This document shows, piece by piece, positions 18,375 to 27,815 of a stretch of 64,000 nucleotides of DNA (position 1 is its first letter; the number at the start of each line of letters is the position of its first letter). A program made the position numbers and the translations under genes. A model generated the notes under the pieces. That model had not been told where the DNA came from. It searched no databases and worked only from the letters and a program-made list of their open reading frames with translations. The stretch comes from Pseudomonas lurida. Its GTDB lineage: Bacteria > Pseudomonadota > Gammaproteobacteria > Pseudomonadales > Pseudomonadaceae. Where the stretch lies: contig NZ_PDJB01000001.1 of the NCBI RefSeq assembly GCF_002563895.1, forward strand, positions 2,711,501 through 2,775,500, in the 5' to 3' direction.

Positions 18375-19894
18375 CCGCCAACGGCAAGAAACCCAAGGCC
18401 GAACCCGCTCCGCCCACCACCCTGTTTCTGTTTGGTGCCCATGGTGACCTTGTAAAGCGCCTGCTCATGCCGGCGCTGTATAACCTCAGTCGTGATGGGT
18501 TGCTGGGCGATGGCCTGCGCATTGTCGGCGTTGATCACAACGCCATCAGCGACGCCGATTTCGCGAAGAAACTCGAGGACTTCATCCGCACCGAGGCCGC
18601 TAGCAAGGTCAAGGGCAGCGGGGACAACGCCCTCGACCCGCAGCTGTGGGCGCAATTGGCCAAGGGCATCAGCTACGTCGAGGGCGATTTCCTCGACGAC
18701 AGCACCTATGCCGACATTGGCAAGAAGATCGCCGACAGCGGCACCGGCAACGCCGTGTTCTACCTGGCCACTGCACCGCGCTTCTTCAGCGACGTGGTGC
18801 AGCGCCTGGGCAGTGCCGGGCTGTTGAGCGAAACCGATGACAGCTTCCGTCGCGTGGTCATCGAGAAGCCCTTCGGCTCCGACCTTGCCACCGCCGAAGC
18901 GCTGAACGCCAGCCTGCTCAAGGTGATGAGCGAGAAGCAGATCTATCGCATCGACCATTACCTGGGCAAGGAAACGGTGCAGAACATCCTCATCAGCCGT
19001 TTCTCCAACGTGCTGTTCGAAGCGTTCTGGAACAACCATTACATTGACCACGTGCAGATCACCGCTGCCGAAACGGTCGGTGTTGAAACCCGTGGCAATT
19101 TCTTCGAAAAAACCGGCACGCTGCGCGATATGGTGCCCAACCACCTGTTCCAGTTGCTGGCGATGGTGGCCATGGAGCCACCGGCGGCCTTTGGCGCCGA
19201 TGCCGTGCGTGGTGAAAAAGCCAAGGTAATTGGCGCGGTACGCCCGTGGTCCCTGGAAGATGCGCGAGCCAACTCGGTTCGTGGGCAGTACACCGCCGGC
19301 GAAATTGGCGGCAAGCAACTGCCGGGCTATCGCGAAGAAGCCAATGTGGCGCCTGACAGCAGCACCGAGACCTTTGTCGCCCTCAAGGTGATGATCGACA
19401 ACTGGCGCTGGGTCGGCGTGCCGTTCTACCTGCGCACCGGTAAGCGCATGAGCGTGCGCGACACCGAAATCGTCATCTGCTTCAAGCCTGCGCCTTACGC
19501 GCAGTTTCGTGACACCGAGGTCGACGAGCTCAAGCCCACCTACCTGAAGATCCAGATCCAGCCCAACGAGGGCATGTGGTTCGACCTGCTGGCGAAAAAG
19601 CCCGGGCCGACCCTGGACATGGCCAATATCCAACTGGGCTTTGCCTACAAGGACTTCTTCGAAATGCAGCCATCGACCGGGTACGAAACCCTGATTTATG
19701 ACTGCATGACCGGCGACCAGACCTTGTTCCAGCGCGCCGATAACATCGAGAACGGCTGGCGTGCGGTGCAGCCATTCCTCGATGCCTGGAAGGAAGACGA
19801 CGGTATCCAGGTCTACAAGGCGGGTGAGGACGGTCCGGCCGCCGCCGATGCCTTGCTGGCCCGCGATGGTCGTGCCTGGCACAGCCTCGGATGA
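18371..19894 (+). CDS. zwf: Glucose-6-phosphate 1-dehydrogenase
   Basis: Oxidises glucose-6-phosphate to 6-phosphogluconolactone. 507 aa. The cofactor motif is GAHGDLVKR (family GxxGDLxxR); the active site [13 protein letters not shown] contains the catalytic His, with [13 protein letters not shown] upstream and LRTGKRM downstream. It is coupled to gnd, which completes an oxidative pentose-phosphate route, without the pgl-eda partners typical of the Entner-Doudoroff zwf of pseudomonads; it is therefore probably a paralogue. The stop overlaps the HAD gene. Confidence 0.95.
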
Positions 19895-20715
19895 GTGACG
19901 CAGCGATTCATCCCATCCGTTTTATCCTCAGTGACGTGGACGGCACCTTGCTGCATCCCGATCACAGTCTCAGCCAACGCACCGCCGATGCGGTGCGTGC
20001 GCTGCGCGACAGCGGGGTGTTTTTCAGCCTGGCCAGCGGGCGGCCGCCCAAGGCCATGCTGCAACTGATCGAAACTTTCGGTATCGATGTGCCGGTGGCG
20101 GGCTTCAATGGCGGCACCTTGATCAATCCGGATGGCAGCATCCTGGTGGCCCATCACCTGCCGGCCGAAGCCGCGCTGGTGACCCTGGCGCTGTTTTCGG
20201 CCGAGCCGGACGTGGAAGTGTGGGTGTTTGCCGACGGCGACTGGCTGCGCCGTGATCCGCCGGGGCCCATGCTGCAACGCGAGGCCGATGGCTTGGGTTA
20301 CGGGCCGGTGGTGGTGGAGAGTTTCGAGCCCTATCTGGACCGGGTCGACAAGATCGTCGCCGCCAGTCTCAATACGCAGTTGCTGGTCGAGCTGGAAGCC
20401 CAATTGCAGCCCAAGGTGCAGGGGCTGGCCCAGGTGTCGCGTTCACAGCCGGTGTACCTGGACGTGACCGCGATGCTGGCCAACAAGGGCGAGGCCTTGA
20501 AGACCTTGGCCGCGCACTTGGGGGTACCCATTGAGCAGACGGCGGCGATCGGCGATGGCGGCAATGACCCGGCGATGTTTCACGTAGCCGGGTTGTCGAT
20601 TGCCATGGGGCAGGCGGAGGAAACCGTCAAGCGCCAGGCCAGCGTGGTGACCGGCAGCAACATCGAGGATGGCGCGGCTGAAGCGATCGAACGGTTTATT
20701 CTCGCCGCGCAATAA
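19891..20715 (+). CDS. Cof-type HAD-IIB sugar-phosphatase-like hydrolase
   Basis: A 274-aa HAD hydrolase with motif I DVDGTLLHPDHSLSQRT, motif II SGRPP region (LASGRPPKAML), motif III Lys (LANKGEALKTLA) and motif IV IGDGGNDPAMF. The large C2 cap class typically dephosphorylates sugar phosphates or FMN. Its ATG overlaps the zwf stop, so it belongs to the gnd-zwf operon and may clear sugar-phosphate intermediates (inference). Confidence 0.88.
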   Translation: MSDAAIHPIRFILSDVDGTLLHPDHSLSQRTADAVRALRDSGVFFSLASGRPPKAMLQLIETFGIDVPVAGFNGGTLINPDGSILVAHHLPAEAALVTLALFSAEPDVEVWVFADGDWLRRDPPGPMLQREADGLGYGPVVVESFEPYLDRVDKIVAASLNTQLLVELEAQLQPKVQGLAQVSRSQPVYLDVTAMLANKGEALKTLAAHLGVPIEQTAAIGDGGNDPAMFHVAGLSIAMGQAEETVKRQASVVTGSNIEDGAAEAIERFILAAQ

Positions 20716-20729
20716 GCGACGTGCGCATT

Positions 20730-20778
20730 AACACTGAACTTGCGCGCCTTTAATCCACGGCGCGCAAGTTACAGTGTT
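20730..20778. other. Long imperfect hairpin between convergent genes
   Basis: AACACTG..AACTTGCGCGCC and GGCGCGCAAGTT..CAGTGTT form about 19 bp of stem around a 10-nt loop, between the HAD gene and the convergent small gene. There is no clear T-run on either side; it probably helps terminate or stabilise 3' ends. Confidence 0.55.
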
Positions 20779-20781
20779 GTC

Positions 20782-21042
20782 TTACTTGGGCATTGCCCAG
20801 GATTGCAACTGGTGGCCATCTTTATCGAGTTCAGCGCGGGCTTGCAACAGCAAGTTTTCCAACTGCGCGGGGTCGGTATAGGTGCTCGACGACAGTTGTT
20901 TACTGCCGATGCGGGTATTGGTGCGGTCGATGACACTCAGGCTGAGGGCGCCATTGCCATCGTGCCAGGCCACGCATTGAAAGGGCTGGAAAGCACGGTC
21001 TGCGATCAAAAGAGCTTCGTTGATGCGGAGCGGGGCGTTCAT
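20782..21042 (-). CDS. Small DUF1652-like protein
   Basis: An 86-aa protein. The pattern INEALLIADRAFQPFQCVAWHDGNGALSLSVIDRTN, then a C-terminal LENLLLQARAEL helix, resembles the small Pseudomonas DUF1652 family (F-x-P-x-x-C followed by strands and a terminal helix). The match is judged by eye and is uncertain. No function is known. It is monocistronic, with its start facing a 342-bp gap before the sigma-54 activator. Confidence 0.6.
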   Translation of the reverse strand: MNAPLRINEALLIADRAFQPFQCVAWHDGNGALSLSVIDRTNTRIGSKQLSSSTYTDPAQLENLLLQARAELDKDGHQLQSWAMPK

Positions 21043-21384
21043 GTGGGTTCTCTCTCATTGCCCATTCAAGTGAGTGCCGGCGGTTGGGCTGACCGTGCGG
21101 CGGGTTACTTGTACTGATGCACGATGGCCGGGTTCGGGTCACATGCTAGAACAACTTTTTTCAACTTTTACTGATTAACGTCATGTAAGCGGCTGTTTTG
21201 AAAGCTGAATGAAAGTGTGCGAGCTGCCGAACTTTTTTGCCTGCCACGCGGCGAGGTGGCTTTTTGCCCCGACTTATAGCGAAACGGTACAAGGCTTGTG
21301 TCAGGACCTTGCTAGGGTTAGCAGCAGACGTCACAAACTGTTGTTTCTAAATAAATTTTACAATTTTGACGCCAAGGAACAGTC
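21043..21384. promoter_or_regulatory. 342-bp intergenic region before the sigma-54 activator
   Basis: Holds the divergent promoters of the DUF1652-like gene and the sigma-54 activator. The part 21330-21375 is AT-rich. The one structured element is a small terminator-like hairpin at 21243-21265. No coding frame with a credible start was found. Confidence 0.4.
21243..21265 (+). terminator. Terminator-like hairpin with no upstream gene
   Basis: GCCAC / GTGGC stem around GCGGCGAG, followed by five T on the + strand. No annotated gene precedes it on this strand, so it would end a short RNA or a leader transcript of the activator gene. The stem is short. Confidence 0.35.
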
Positions 21385-22710
21385 ATGGGTGTACCCCCCG
21401 TCCAACGCCGATTGCTAGTGGTTGATCCCTGTGACGACTGCCACGGGTTGCTGCCCGGTTTGCGCATGGCCGGGTGGGAAGTTGACAGTTGCACACTGGA
21501 AGCCGTGGGTGACCGATCCTGTGATGTCGGCCTGCTGCGCCTGCAGCCTTATCACCTGGAACGTCCGGAGGCGGTCAAGGAGCTGATCGGCCGCAGCGGT
21601 ACGGAGTGGATTGCAGTACTCAGCCAGGACGTGCTGCGCCTGCAGAACGTCGGTGACTTTGTCTGCGAGTGGTTTTTTGACTTCCATACCTTGCCCTTCG
21701 ACGTATCCCGCGTCCAAGTCACCCTGGGCCGCGCCTTTGGCATGGCGCGCCTGCGGGGCAAGGGTCACACACCGGTGGATGAGCCCGAGCATGAACTGCT
21801 GGGGGACAGTCGACCGATCCGCGAATTGCGCAAACTGCTGTCGAAACTGGCGCCCACCGAATCCCCGGTGTTGATCCGCGGCGACAGCGGCACCGGTAAA
21901 GAGCTGGTGGCCAAGACCCTGCATCGCCAATCCCAGCGCCACGCCAAACCTTTTGTCGCGATCAACTGCGGGGCGATCCCGGAACACTTGATCCAATCCG
22001 AACTGTTCGGCCATGAAAAGGGCGCGTTTACCGGCGCCCATCAGCGCAAGGTCGGGCGCATCGAGGCCGCCAACGGCGGCACGCTGTTTCTGGATGAGAT
22101 CGGCGACCTGCCCATGGAGCTGCAAGCCAACCTGCTGCGGTTTCTCCAGGAGAAGCAGATCGAACGCGTCGGTGGCAGCCAGCCGATTCCCGTGGATGTG
22201 CGGGTGTTGGCGGCCACTCACGTCGACCTTGAGGCCGCCGTGGAGAAGGGCGCCTTTCGCGAAGACTTGTACTACCGTCTCAATGTCCTGCAAGTGGTCA
22301 CCGCGCCGTTGCGCGAACGGCATGGCGACATCGCGATGTTGGCCAACCACTTTTCCCGTTTCTACAGCCAGGAAACCGGCCGCCGCCCGCGCACCTTCAG
22401 CGATGACGCCCTGGTCGCCATGGGCGAGCACGCTTGGCCGGGCAATGTGCGCGAGCTGGCCAACCGTGTGCGACGTGGCCTGGTACTGGCCGAAGGACGC
22501 CAGATCGAAGCCGTTGATCTGGGATTACAGGGCCAACAGGCAATTTCGCCGCCCATGGCTACACTGGAAGACTACAAGCACCGCGCCGAACGCCAGGCAC
22601 TGTGCGATGTGCTCAACCGGCACAGTGACAACCTGAGTGTCGCGGCCCGCGTGCTGGGAGTATCCCGGCCCACGTTCTACCGGTTGCTGCACAAACACCA
22701 GATCCGCTAG
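21385..22710 (+). CDS. Sigma-54-dependent Fis-family activator (VpsR/NtrC-like), probable fap regulator
   Basis: A 441-aa protein. Residues 1-~125 form a receiver-like domain in which the phospho-acceptor Asp appears replaced (CDVGLLRLQP). The AAA+ domain that follows has Walker A GDSGTGKE, GHEKGAFTGAHQR (sigma-54 contact loop GAFTGA), Walker B GGTLFLDEIGDLP, and ERHGDIAMLANHF and WPGNVRELANRVRR. The C-terminal Fis HTH is NLSVAARVLGVSRPTFYRLLHKHQI. AAGGA precedes ATG 21385. It is convergent with fapF and lies beside an operon with its own sigma-54 promoter (27540-27555), making it the likely activator (inference). Confidence 0.88.
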   Translation: MGVPPVQRRLLVVDPCDDCHGLLPGLRMAGWEVDSCTLEAVGDRSCDVGLLRLQPYHLERPEAVKELIGRSGTEWIAVLSQDVLRLQNVGDFVCEWFFDFHTLPFDVSRVQVTLGRAFGMARLRGKGHTPVDEPEHELLGDSRPIRELRKLLSKLAPTESPVLIRGDSGTGKELVAKTLHRQSQRHAKPFVAINCGAIPEHLIQSELFGHEKGAFTGAHQRKVGRIEAANGGTLFLDEIGDLPMELQANLLRFLQEKQIERVGGSQPIPVDVRVLAATHVDLEAAVEKGAFREDLYYRLNVLQVVTAPLRERHGDIAMLANHFSRFYSQETGRRPRTFSDDALVAMGEHAWPGNVRELANRVRRGLVLAEGRQIEAVDLGLQGQQAISPPMATLEDYKHRAERQALCDVLNRHSDNLSVAARVLGVSRPTFYRLLHKHQIR

Positions 22711-22723
22711 GGCGGGTAAACCG

Positions 22724-22765
22724 AAAAGCCCCGCAACGACCCTTATCGTTGCGGGGCTTTTCCTT
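22724..22765. terminator. Bidirectional terminator between the activator and fapF
   Basis: A 15-bp stem AAAAGCCCCGCAACG / CGTTGCGGGGCTTTT, with A-run and T-run on opposite sides. It serves both the activator gene and the convergent fap operon. Confidence 0.92.
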
Positions 22766-22795
22766 TTGTATCAAGCGGGCTTGCCCCGCGATTGC

Positions 22796-24112
<1,317 letters not shown>

Positions 24113-24143
24113 CTAATGCGTAAGTGTCGAGGGTCAGCGTAGT

Positions 24144-24890
24144 TCAATAACCGAGAGTGCGTAGGCCTTTAAGTTGATCCAGATTGCAGTTCAAGGCCGG
24201 GCCGTTCAGGCCGTTATTGCCCATCACCACATTGAGTTGGGTCATGTTGTTGACGAAGTTGGTATTGCCGGTCAACACCGTGCCCTGCAGCACTTGGCCG
24301 CTGCCGATCTGCTGGAGGCTATTGCCTTGGTTATGGTTGGCCTGTATCGCCATCTGCAAGCCGCCGTTGTTGGCCGAGACGCTCACACGGCCTGCCGCGC
24401 TGTCGCCGGTCACTGTGCCACCGGCGACCAGTACTTGCCCGGATTGAACGATGTTGGACGGTGCAAAGCCGTTTTCAGTGACGTTGATACCGACGTTGTT
24501 GTAGGCGGTATTGCCATCGCCGGCGGTGCGCACGCTTTGGGTCACACCCGTACCGGTGCCCAAGCCTGCACCCCCGACCACATTACCGGTGCCGGTGTTC
24601 TGGTTGGTGCCGGTGCCGCTGGCGCCGGTGGTTTGTACGTAGAACTGCGGGGTAATGGTCGATGAGTCGACTTGCATACTGGCTTTGCCGGTGATGGTGT
24701 CGCCCACGGCATTGGTCCAGGTGCTGCTCATGACAATACCGAAGCTGATGATTCGCCCCGGCATCACATAACGGCCGCGAAGTTCGGCCATTTCCGAATC
24801 CTTGAGCTCGATCGGCTTGAACCCCGAAGAAGCGTAAGTGGGCATTGAGGCTGCCAGACACAAGACCGTCAGCCAACGGGAAGTGTTCAT
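24144..24890 (-). CDS. fapE: FapE, amyloid-associated secreted protein
   Basis: 248 aa, with a signal peptide ending at SMPTYAS. The mature protein starts GFKPIELKDSEMAELRGRYVMPG, a motif shared by FapE and related export substrates. A Gly/Thr/Asn-rich middle (TGTNQNTGTGN, GGAGLGTGTG) and a C-terminal NGPALNCNLDQLKGLRTLGY follow. Family knowledge: a minor component of Fap fibrils exported through FapF. It lies 42 bp downstream of fapD. Confidence 0.9.
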   Translation of the reverse strand: MNTSRWLTVLCLAASMPTYASSGFKPIELKDSEMAELRGRYVMPGRIISFGIVMSSTWTNAVGDTITGKASMQVDSSTITPQFYVQTTGASGTGTNQNTGTGNVVGGAGLGTGTGVTQSVRTAGDGNTAYNNVGINVTENGFAPSNIVQSGQVLVAGGTVTGDSAAGRVSVSANNGGLQMAIQANHNQGNSLQQIGSGQVLQGTVLTGNTNFVNNMTQLNVVMGNNGLNGPALNCNLDQLKGLRTLGY

Positions 24891-24932
24891 CTTCAGCTCC
24901 TGGAGCGTCCTGCCCCTTATTGCGCTTCTTGT

Positions 24933-25613
24933 TTAGAAGAAGTCGCTCTGGATGAAACCGAAATCCATCAGCTCGGCATCGCCTACCGGCCTGAACTCAT
25001 TCAACTGGTTCTTGGCGGTCAACGGGGTAGGAGGGTCGAGCAAGGCGTTGGCCTTGTCGTAACCTTCACCCAATATGGCGAAGACGATGCCATTCCAGCC
25101 CTTGACGAAGTCGTCGTGTGAATAGCGCTTGTGGCCCAGCACCGGGTCGCCGATATAGACCCAATCCTTGTCCGCGCGCTGTAACACCACGAAGTGCTTG
25201 TAGCCACGAATCTCCAGCAGCACCACCACGGGGATCTTCACGGTCACCAGGGTCTCTGGCCCGATCTTGTAGCCCCGGGCACGCATGCCGATGCTTTCGA
25301 GGTAGCGCTTCATGTCCAGCATGGAAAAGCCTTGGGTACGTACCAGGTCCTGGTCTGCATTGACCAGCATGCCTTTGATGACGTGGTCTTCGTCTACGTC
25401 CAGCCAATAGCCCTGGCGCAGAATGGTGGCGAGTGCCGCAGCACCGCAGCTGAAATCGGTTTTCTGTTCCACCAGGTTGGCGAACCGGCGTTCACGGATA
25501 CTCTCGACCTTCTTGTAGATGACTGCACCGCCGGGCATGGCGGAGATCGCCATGGTCCCTGCCCAGGTTGGGCCGGTGAGCAACATCAGGAGGGTGAGGG
25601 TTGCGAGGCGCAT
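24933..25613 (-). CDS. fapD: FapD, C39-like cysteine protease
   Basis: 226 aa with an N-terminal signal sequence (LLMLLTGPTWAGT). The C39 peptidase core is visible: catalytic Cys in KTDFSCGAAALATILRQGYW, His in GYKHFVVLQRA and Asp in YIGDPVLGHKRYS. Family knowledge: periplasmic and required for Fap export. It lies 61 bp downstream of fapC, and an intrinsic terminator occupies that gap, so its expression is probably lower than that of fapABC. Confidence 0.92.
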   Translation of the reverse strand: MRLATLTLLMLLTGPTWAGTMAISAMPGGAVIYKKVESIRERRFANLVEQKTDFSCGAAALATILRQGYWLDVDEDHVIKGMLVNADQDLVRTQGFSMLDMKRYLESIGMRARGYKIGPETLVTVKIPVVVLLEIRGYKHFVVLQRADKDWVYIGDPVLGHKRYSHDDFVKGWNGIVFAILGEGYDKANALLDPPTPLTAKNQLNEFRPVGDAELMDFGFIQSDFF

Positions 25614-25640
25614 GATCGTGTGACCTGCTGGACACTGGAA

Positions 25641-25667
25641 TAAAAAAGGGCCTTGTTGCCAAGGCCC
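25641..25667 (-). terminator. Internal intrinsic terminator between fapC and fapD
   Basis: On the - strand GGGCCTT-GGCAAC-AAGGCCC is followed by TTTTTTATT. It lies between the fapC stop and the fapD start, within one operon and with no obvious promoter after it. Partial termination here would give more fapABC than fapDEF mRNA. Confidence 0.8.
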
Positions 25668-25674
25668 GATTGGA

Positions 25675-26418
25675 TCAGAAGCGCACGCCGCTGGCGCAGA
25701 CGGTGCAACCTTGACCGATCGACAGGCTGTTGCTGCCTTGGTTGCCGGAACCCGATTGCAGGTTCACACCCACGTTGCCGGAGTTACGGTTAACCGCGTT
25801 GTCGAGGCTGGAGTTGTTCGACACGTACTGTGGTTTGCTGCCATAGCCATAACCGTGGCTGGTAGCCGCAGTGTTGAGGTAGTTGTTGGCGAGCGAGTTT
25901 TGCTCGGTGTTGGCGGCCGCTGCGATGTTTTTACCGTCAGCAGTGGTGATTGCCAGGTTGTTCTTGCCTTGGTTGCCTTGACCGGCCTGGCCGTTGTAGC
26001 CCACGTTGCCGGAGTTGCCGTTGATGCCGTTATCCACCGAAGCGTTGTTCTGAATGCCTTTGCTGACGAAGTTGTTCAGCGCGCTGTTTTGATTCACATC
26101 GACCACGGCGAACACGGTTGCGAAGTCACCCTTGGCGCTGGAAATGGCGCCAGAGTTGTCGGCCTGGTTGCCACTGCCGGCTTGAACGTTAACCCCGGTG
26201 TTACCACTGTTGCCGTTTACCGAGTTATCGGCAGAGGCGTTATTTTCGGTCTTGGTGTCGTCGAACTTGTTGCCCACGCTGTTTTGTACATCCGTAACCA
26301 CGGAGGCAACCACGCCGGTTGGTTGAGGCGCAGGGTGCCAGCCACCTGCTTGAGCAGCAGCAGCCATGAGAGCGGCGAGAGCGAAAACCAGTGGTTTCAG
26401 AGCCATTTGAGGTTTCAT
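25675..26418 (-). CDS. fapC: FapC, major functional amyloid subunit
   Basis: 247 aa. Signal peptide to about residue 24 (AAAAQAG). Three imperfect ~35-residue amyloid repeats lie at about 59-93, 124-158 and 201-235, each with an NNASxDNxxNGNSGNxGxN core and a second half GSGNQ. Linkers are of 30 and 42 residues; the second has YGYGSKPQY. A C-terminal CxxC (GCTVC) is typical of FapC. It forms extracellular biofilm fibres. It is third in the operon after fapA and fapB. Confidence 0.95.
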   Translation of the reverse strand: MKPQMALKPLVFALAALMAAAAQAGGWHPAPQPTGVVASVVTDVQNSVGNKFDDTKTENNASADNSVNGNSGNTGVNVQAGSGNQADNSGAISSAKGDFATVFAVVDVNQNSALNNFVSKGIQNNASVDNGINGNSGNVGYNGQAGQGNQGKNNLAITTADGKNIAAAANTEQNSLANNYLNTAATSHGYGYGSKPQYVSNNSSLDNAVNRNSGNVGVNLQSGSGNQGSNSLSIGQGCTVCASGVRF

Positions 26419-26485
26419 GGTGTTTCTCCTTGCTTCTAATTAGTTGGTTAAGTGTTGGTACGGTCTAACGTGTGCTACCAAGCTG

Positions 26486-27037
26486 TTACTTGATAGTGAT
26501 GCCCAGGGTGTTAGCCACTCGGTTCCCCACCCCAGCACTCTGGTTCACCTGTATCACTCCTCGGCTGCCGGTGAAGGCCTGGTCGCTTGTCACGACCTGG
26601 CGGCTGCCAGTGGTGGGGGTGAGCCCTGAGTCGGTTGCCAGCGTCGTCGTGTTCTGTTGCAACAGGACGCTGTCGTCGATGCTTTGCGGGCCAGGGTTGA
26701 TGCTGATCCGCACGGCATTGATTGATTGGTTATTGGCCCCGGCTGACTGGTTGATGCCCAGCATGCCGTTGCCATTGGTAAAAGAAGTGCCTTCGATCGT
26801 CGCCTTGGCGTTCAGCGAGGGGTCGACCTTGCCGTTCATGTTCTGGATCGTGCGGGTGGAGGCCTGGCCACCGAGTGCGACGGCGCGGTTATTGGCGGTT
26901 TGCTGCTGGTCGCCGGCTGCCTGGTTGATCATCAGGTTGCCGTTGTAGGCTTGGCCGCTATTGGTGATCACGGCGGTGTTGTCGGCCATGGCACAGGTGC
27001 TGCCCAGCAGGGCCAGAATAAGCAGGGAGCGCTTCAT
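26486..27037 (-). CDS. fapB: FapB, minor amyloid subunit / nucleator
   Basis: 183 aa. The signal peptide ends at TCAMADN. Asn/Gln/Gly-rich imperfect repeats follow, such as NSGQAYNGNLMINQAAGDQQQTANNRAV, NGNGMLGINQSAGANNQSINAV and GSRGVIQVNQSAGVGNRVANTL, homologous in style to FapC. Family knowledge: FapB nucleates FapC fibres. Its ATG shares a base with the fapA stop (TAATG), so the two are translationally coupled. Confidence 0.92.
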   Translation of the reverse strand: MKRSLLILALLGSTCAMADNTAVITNSGQAYNGNLMINQAAGDQQQTANNRAVALGGQASTRTIQNMNGKVDPSLNAKATIEGTSFTNGNGMLGINQSAGANNQSINAVRISINPGPQSIDDSVLLQQNTTTLATDSGLTPTTGSRQVVTSDQAFTGSRGVIQVNQSAGVGNRVANTLGITIK

Positions 27038-27483
27038 TATTTGCCCCCCATCATGCTGCCGATGTTGTTCAACGGCGCCATGCCACGCTGGATCGAGTCA
27101 CTGATCTGCCCGCCCATGGCGGCGCCGGCACCGTGCCCGACCGCTGCCCCGGAGCCGAGTGTCGATACACTGCCTTGGGTGCTGTTGAGGCCAGGAATAT
27201 TGCCGTTTGGCAGGACTGCGCGGGTAATGCTCGAGCCGCTGCTGATACCGCGAATGTCCATGTCGCTGAGTTCGCCCGTGGCGTTTATGATCTCGCGGCT
27301 TGGATTGGCGTTGGCGGTCGTGGGGTAGGGGTCTTTACCGAATGAAGGCCGACCGTACATGTGGCCTTGGACATCACGTCCTGTCACGATCACACCGTCA
27401 CCTGCCAGGGTCGGAAGACTGATACTGGCGCTGAGTACACAGCTGACCAGCAGTACGTTCATCGAACCTTGAGTGAGTGTCAT
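27037..27483 (-). CDS. fapA: FapA, chaperone-like first gene of the fap operon
   Basis: About 148 aa from ATG 27483; a GTG at 27486 directly upstream is equally possible, with AAGGA 8 nt before the GTG. A signal peptide ([19 protein letters not shown]) is followed by a Gly/Met-rich mature part with [22 protein letters not shown] and a C-terminal [16 protein letters not shown]. Family knowledge: FapA affects the FapB/FapC distribution in fibres. It is the first gene of fapABCDEF, about 45 nt from the predicted sigma-54 transcription start. Confidence 0.9.
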   Translation of the reverse strand: MTLTQGSMNVLLVSCVLSASISLPTLAGDGVIVTGRDVQGHMYGRPSFGKDPYPTTANANPSREIINATGELSDMDIRGISSGSSITRAVLPNGNIPGLNSTQGSVSTLGSGAAVGHGAGAAMGGQISDSIQRGMAPLNNIGSMMGGK

Positions 27484-27539
27484 CACGGCGGCATTCCTTA
27501 TTCTTCGCGCTGACCCTAAACAGCGCTGTAAGGGATAGA

Positions 27540-27555
27540 GCAGAAGCCGTGCCGC
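27540..27555 (-). promoter_or_regulatory. Sigma-54 (-24/-12) promoter of the fap operon
   Basis: On the - strand GCGGCACGGCTTCTGCT has the invariant GG and GC separated by exactly 10 nt (GG-CACGGCTTCT-GC) and matches the TGGCACG-N4-TTGCW consensus well. The -12 element is about 58 nt upstream of the fapA start. Confidence 0.75.
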
Positions 27556-27617
27556 TTTTTATTAGTTTCGGTTATTCAAGGGGTTGCGATAAATACCAGG
27601 CAAAATGATGGCCGCCC

Positions 27618-27695
27618 TGTATCAGCCGTGAGACAGCGACCCTCGCAGGCTTGGCTATCCAGCCACTGCACAATCGCTTCACCTCTGTGTATCAG
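27618..27695. promoter_or_regulatory. Paired TGTATCAG sites upstream of the fap promoter
   Basis: Two identical TGTATCAG octamers at 27618-27625 and 27688-27695, 70 bp apart and 65-150 bp upstream of the -24/-12 element. Both are followed by G/C-rich text with a CA or ACA soon after. The position fits enhancer sites for a sigma-54 activator; function is inferred. Confidence 0.4.
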
Positions 27696-27780
27696 TGCTG
27701 TAACACCGCGCGTGGCAAAACGATGAATCCGCTCACCACGGGCGGTCCAGGGCAGGCAGCTGTAAAGAAAATGGACACTT

Positions 27781-27798
27781 CAGGCGTGCACACGCCTG
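27781..27798. other. Perfect hairpin after the FecR gene
   Basis: CAGGCGTG / CACGCCTG, an 8-bp perfect stem around CA, 17 nt beyond the FecR stop on the - strand. It lacks a T-run; it may be a Rho-dependent or weak terminator or a protein site. Confidence 0.35.
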
Positions 27799-27815
27799 CG
27801 CCTGCTGGCGAGGGC

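Noticed and set aside
25795..26225. Repeated blocks in fapC as a possible CRISPR-like array
   Set aside because: They are imperfect in-frame protein repeats typical of FapC; spacing and sequence are not those of CRISPR.
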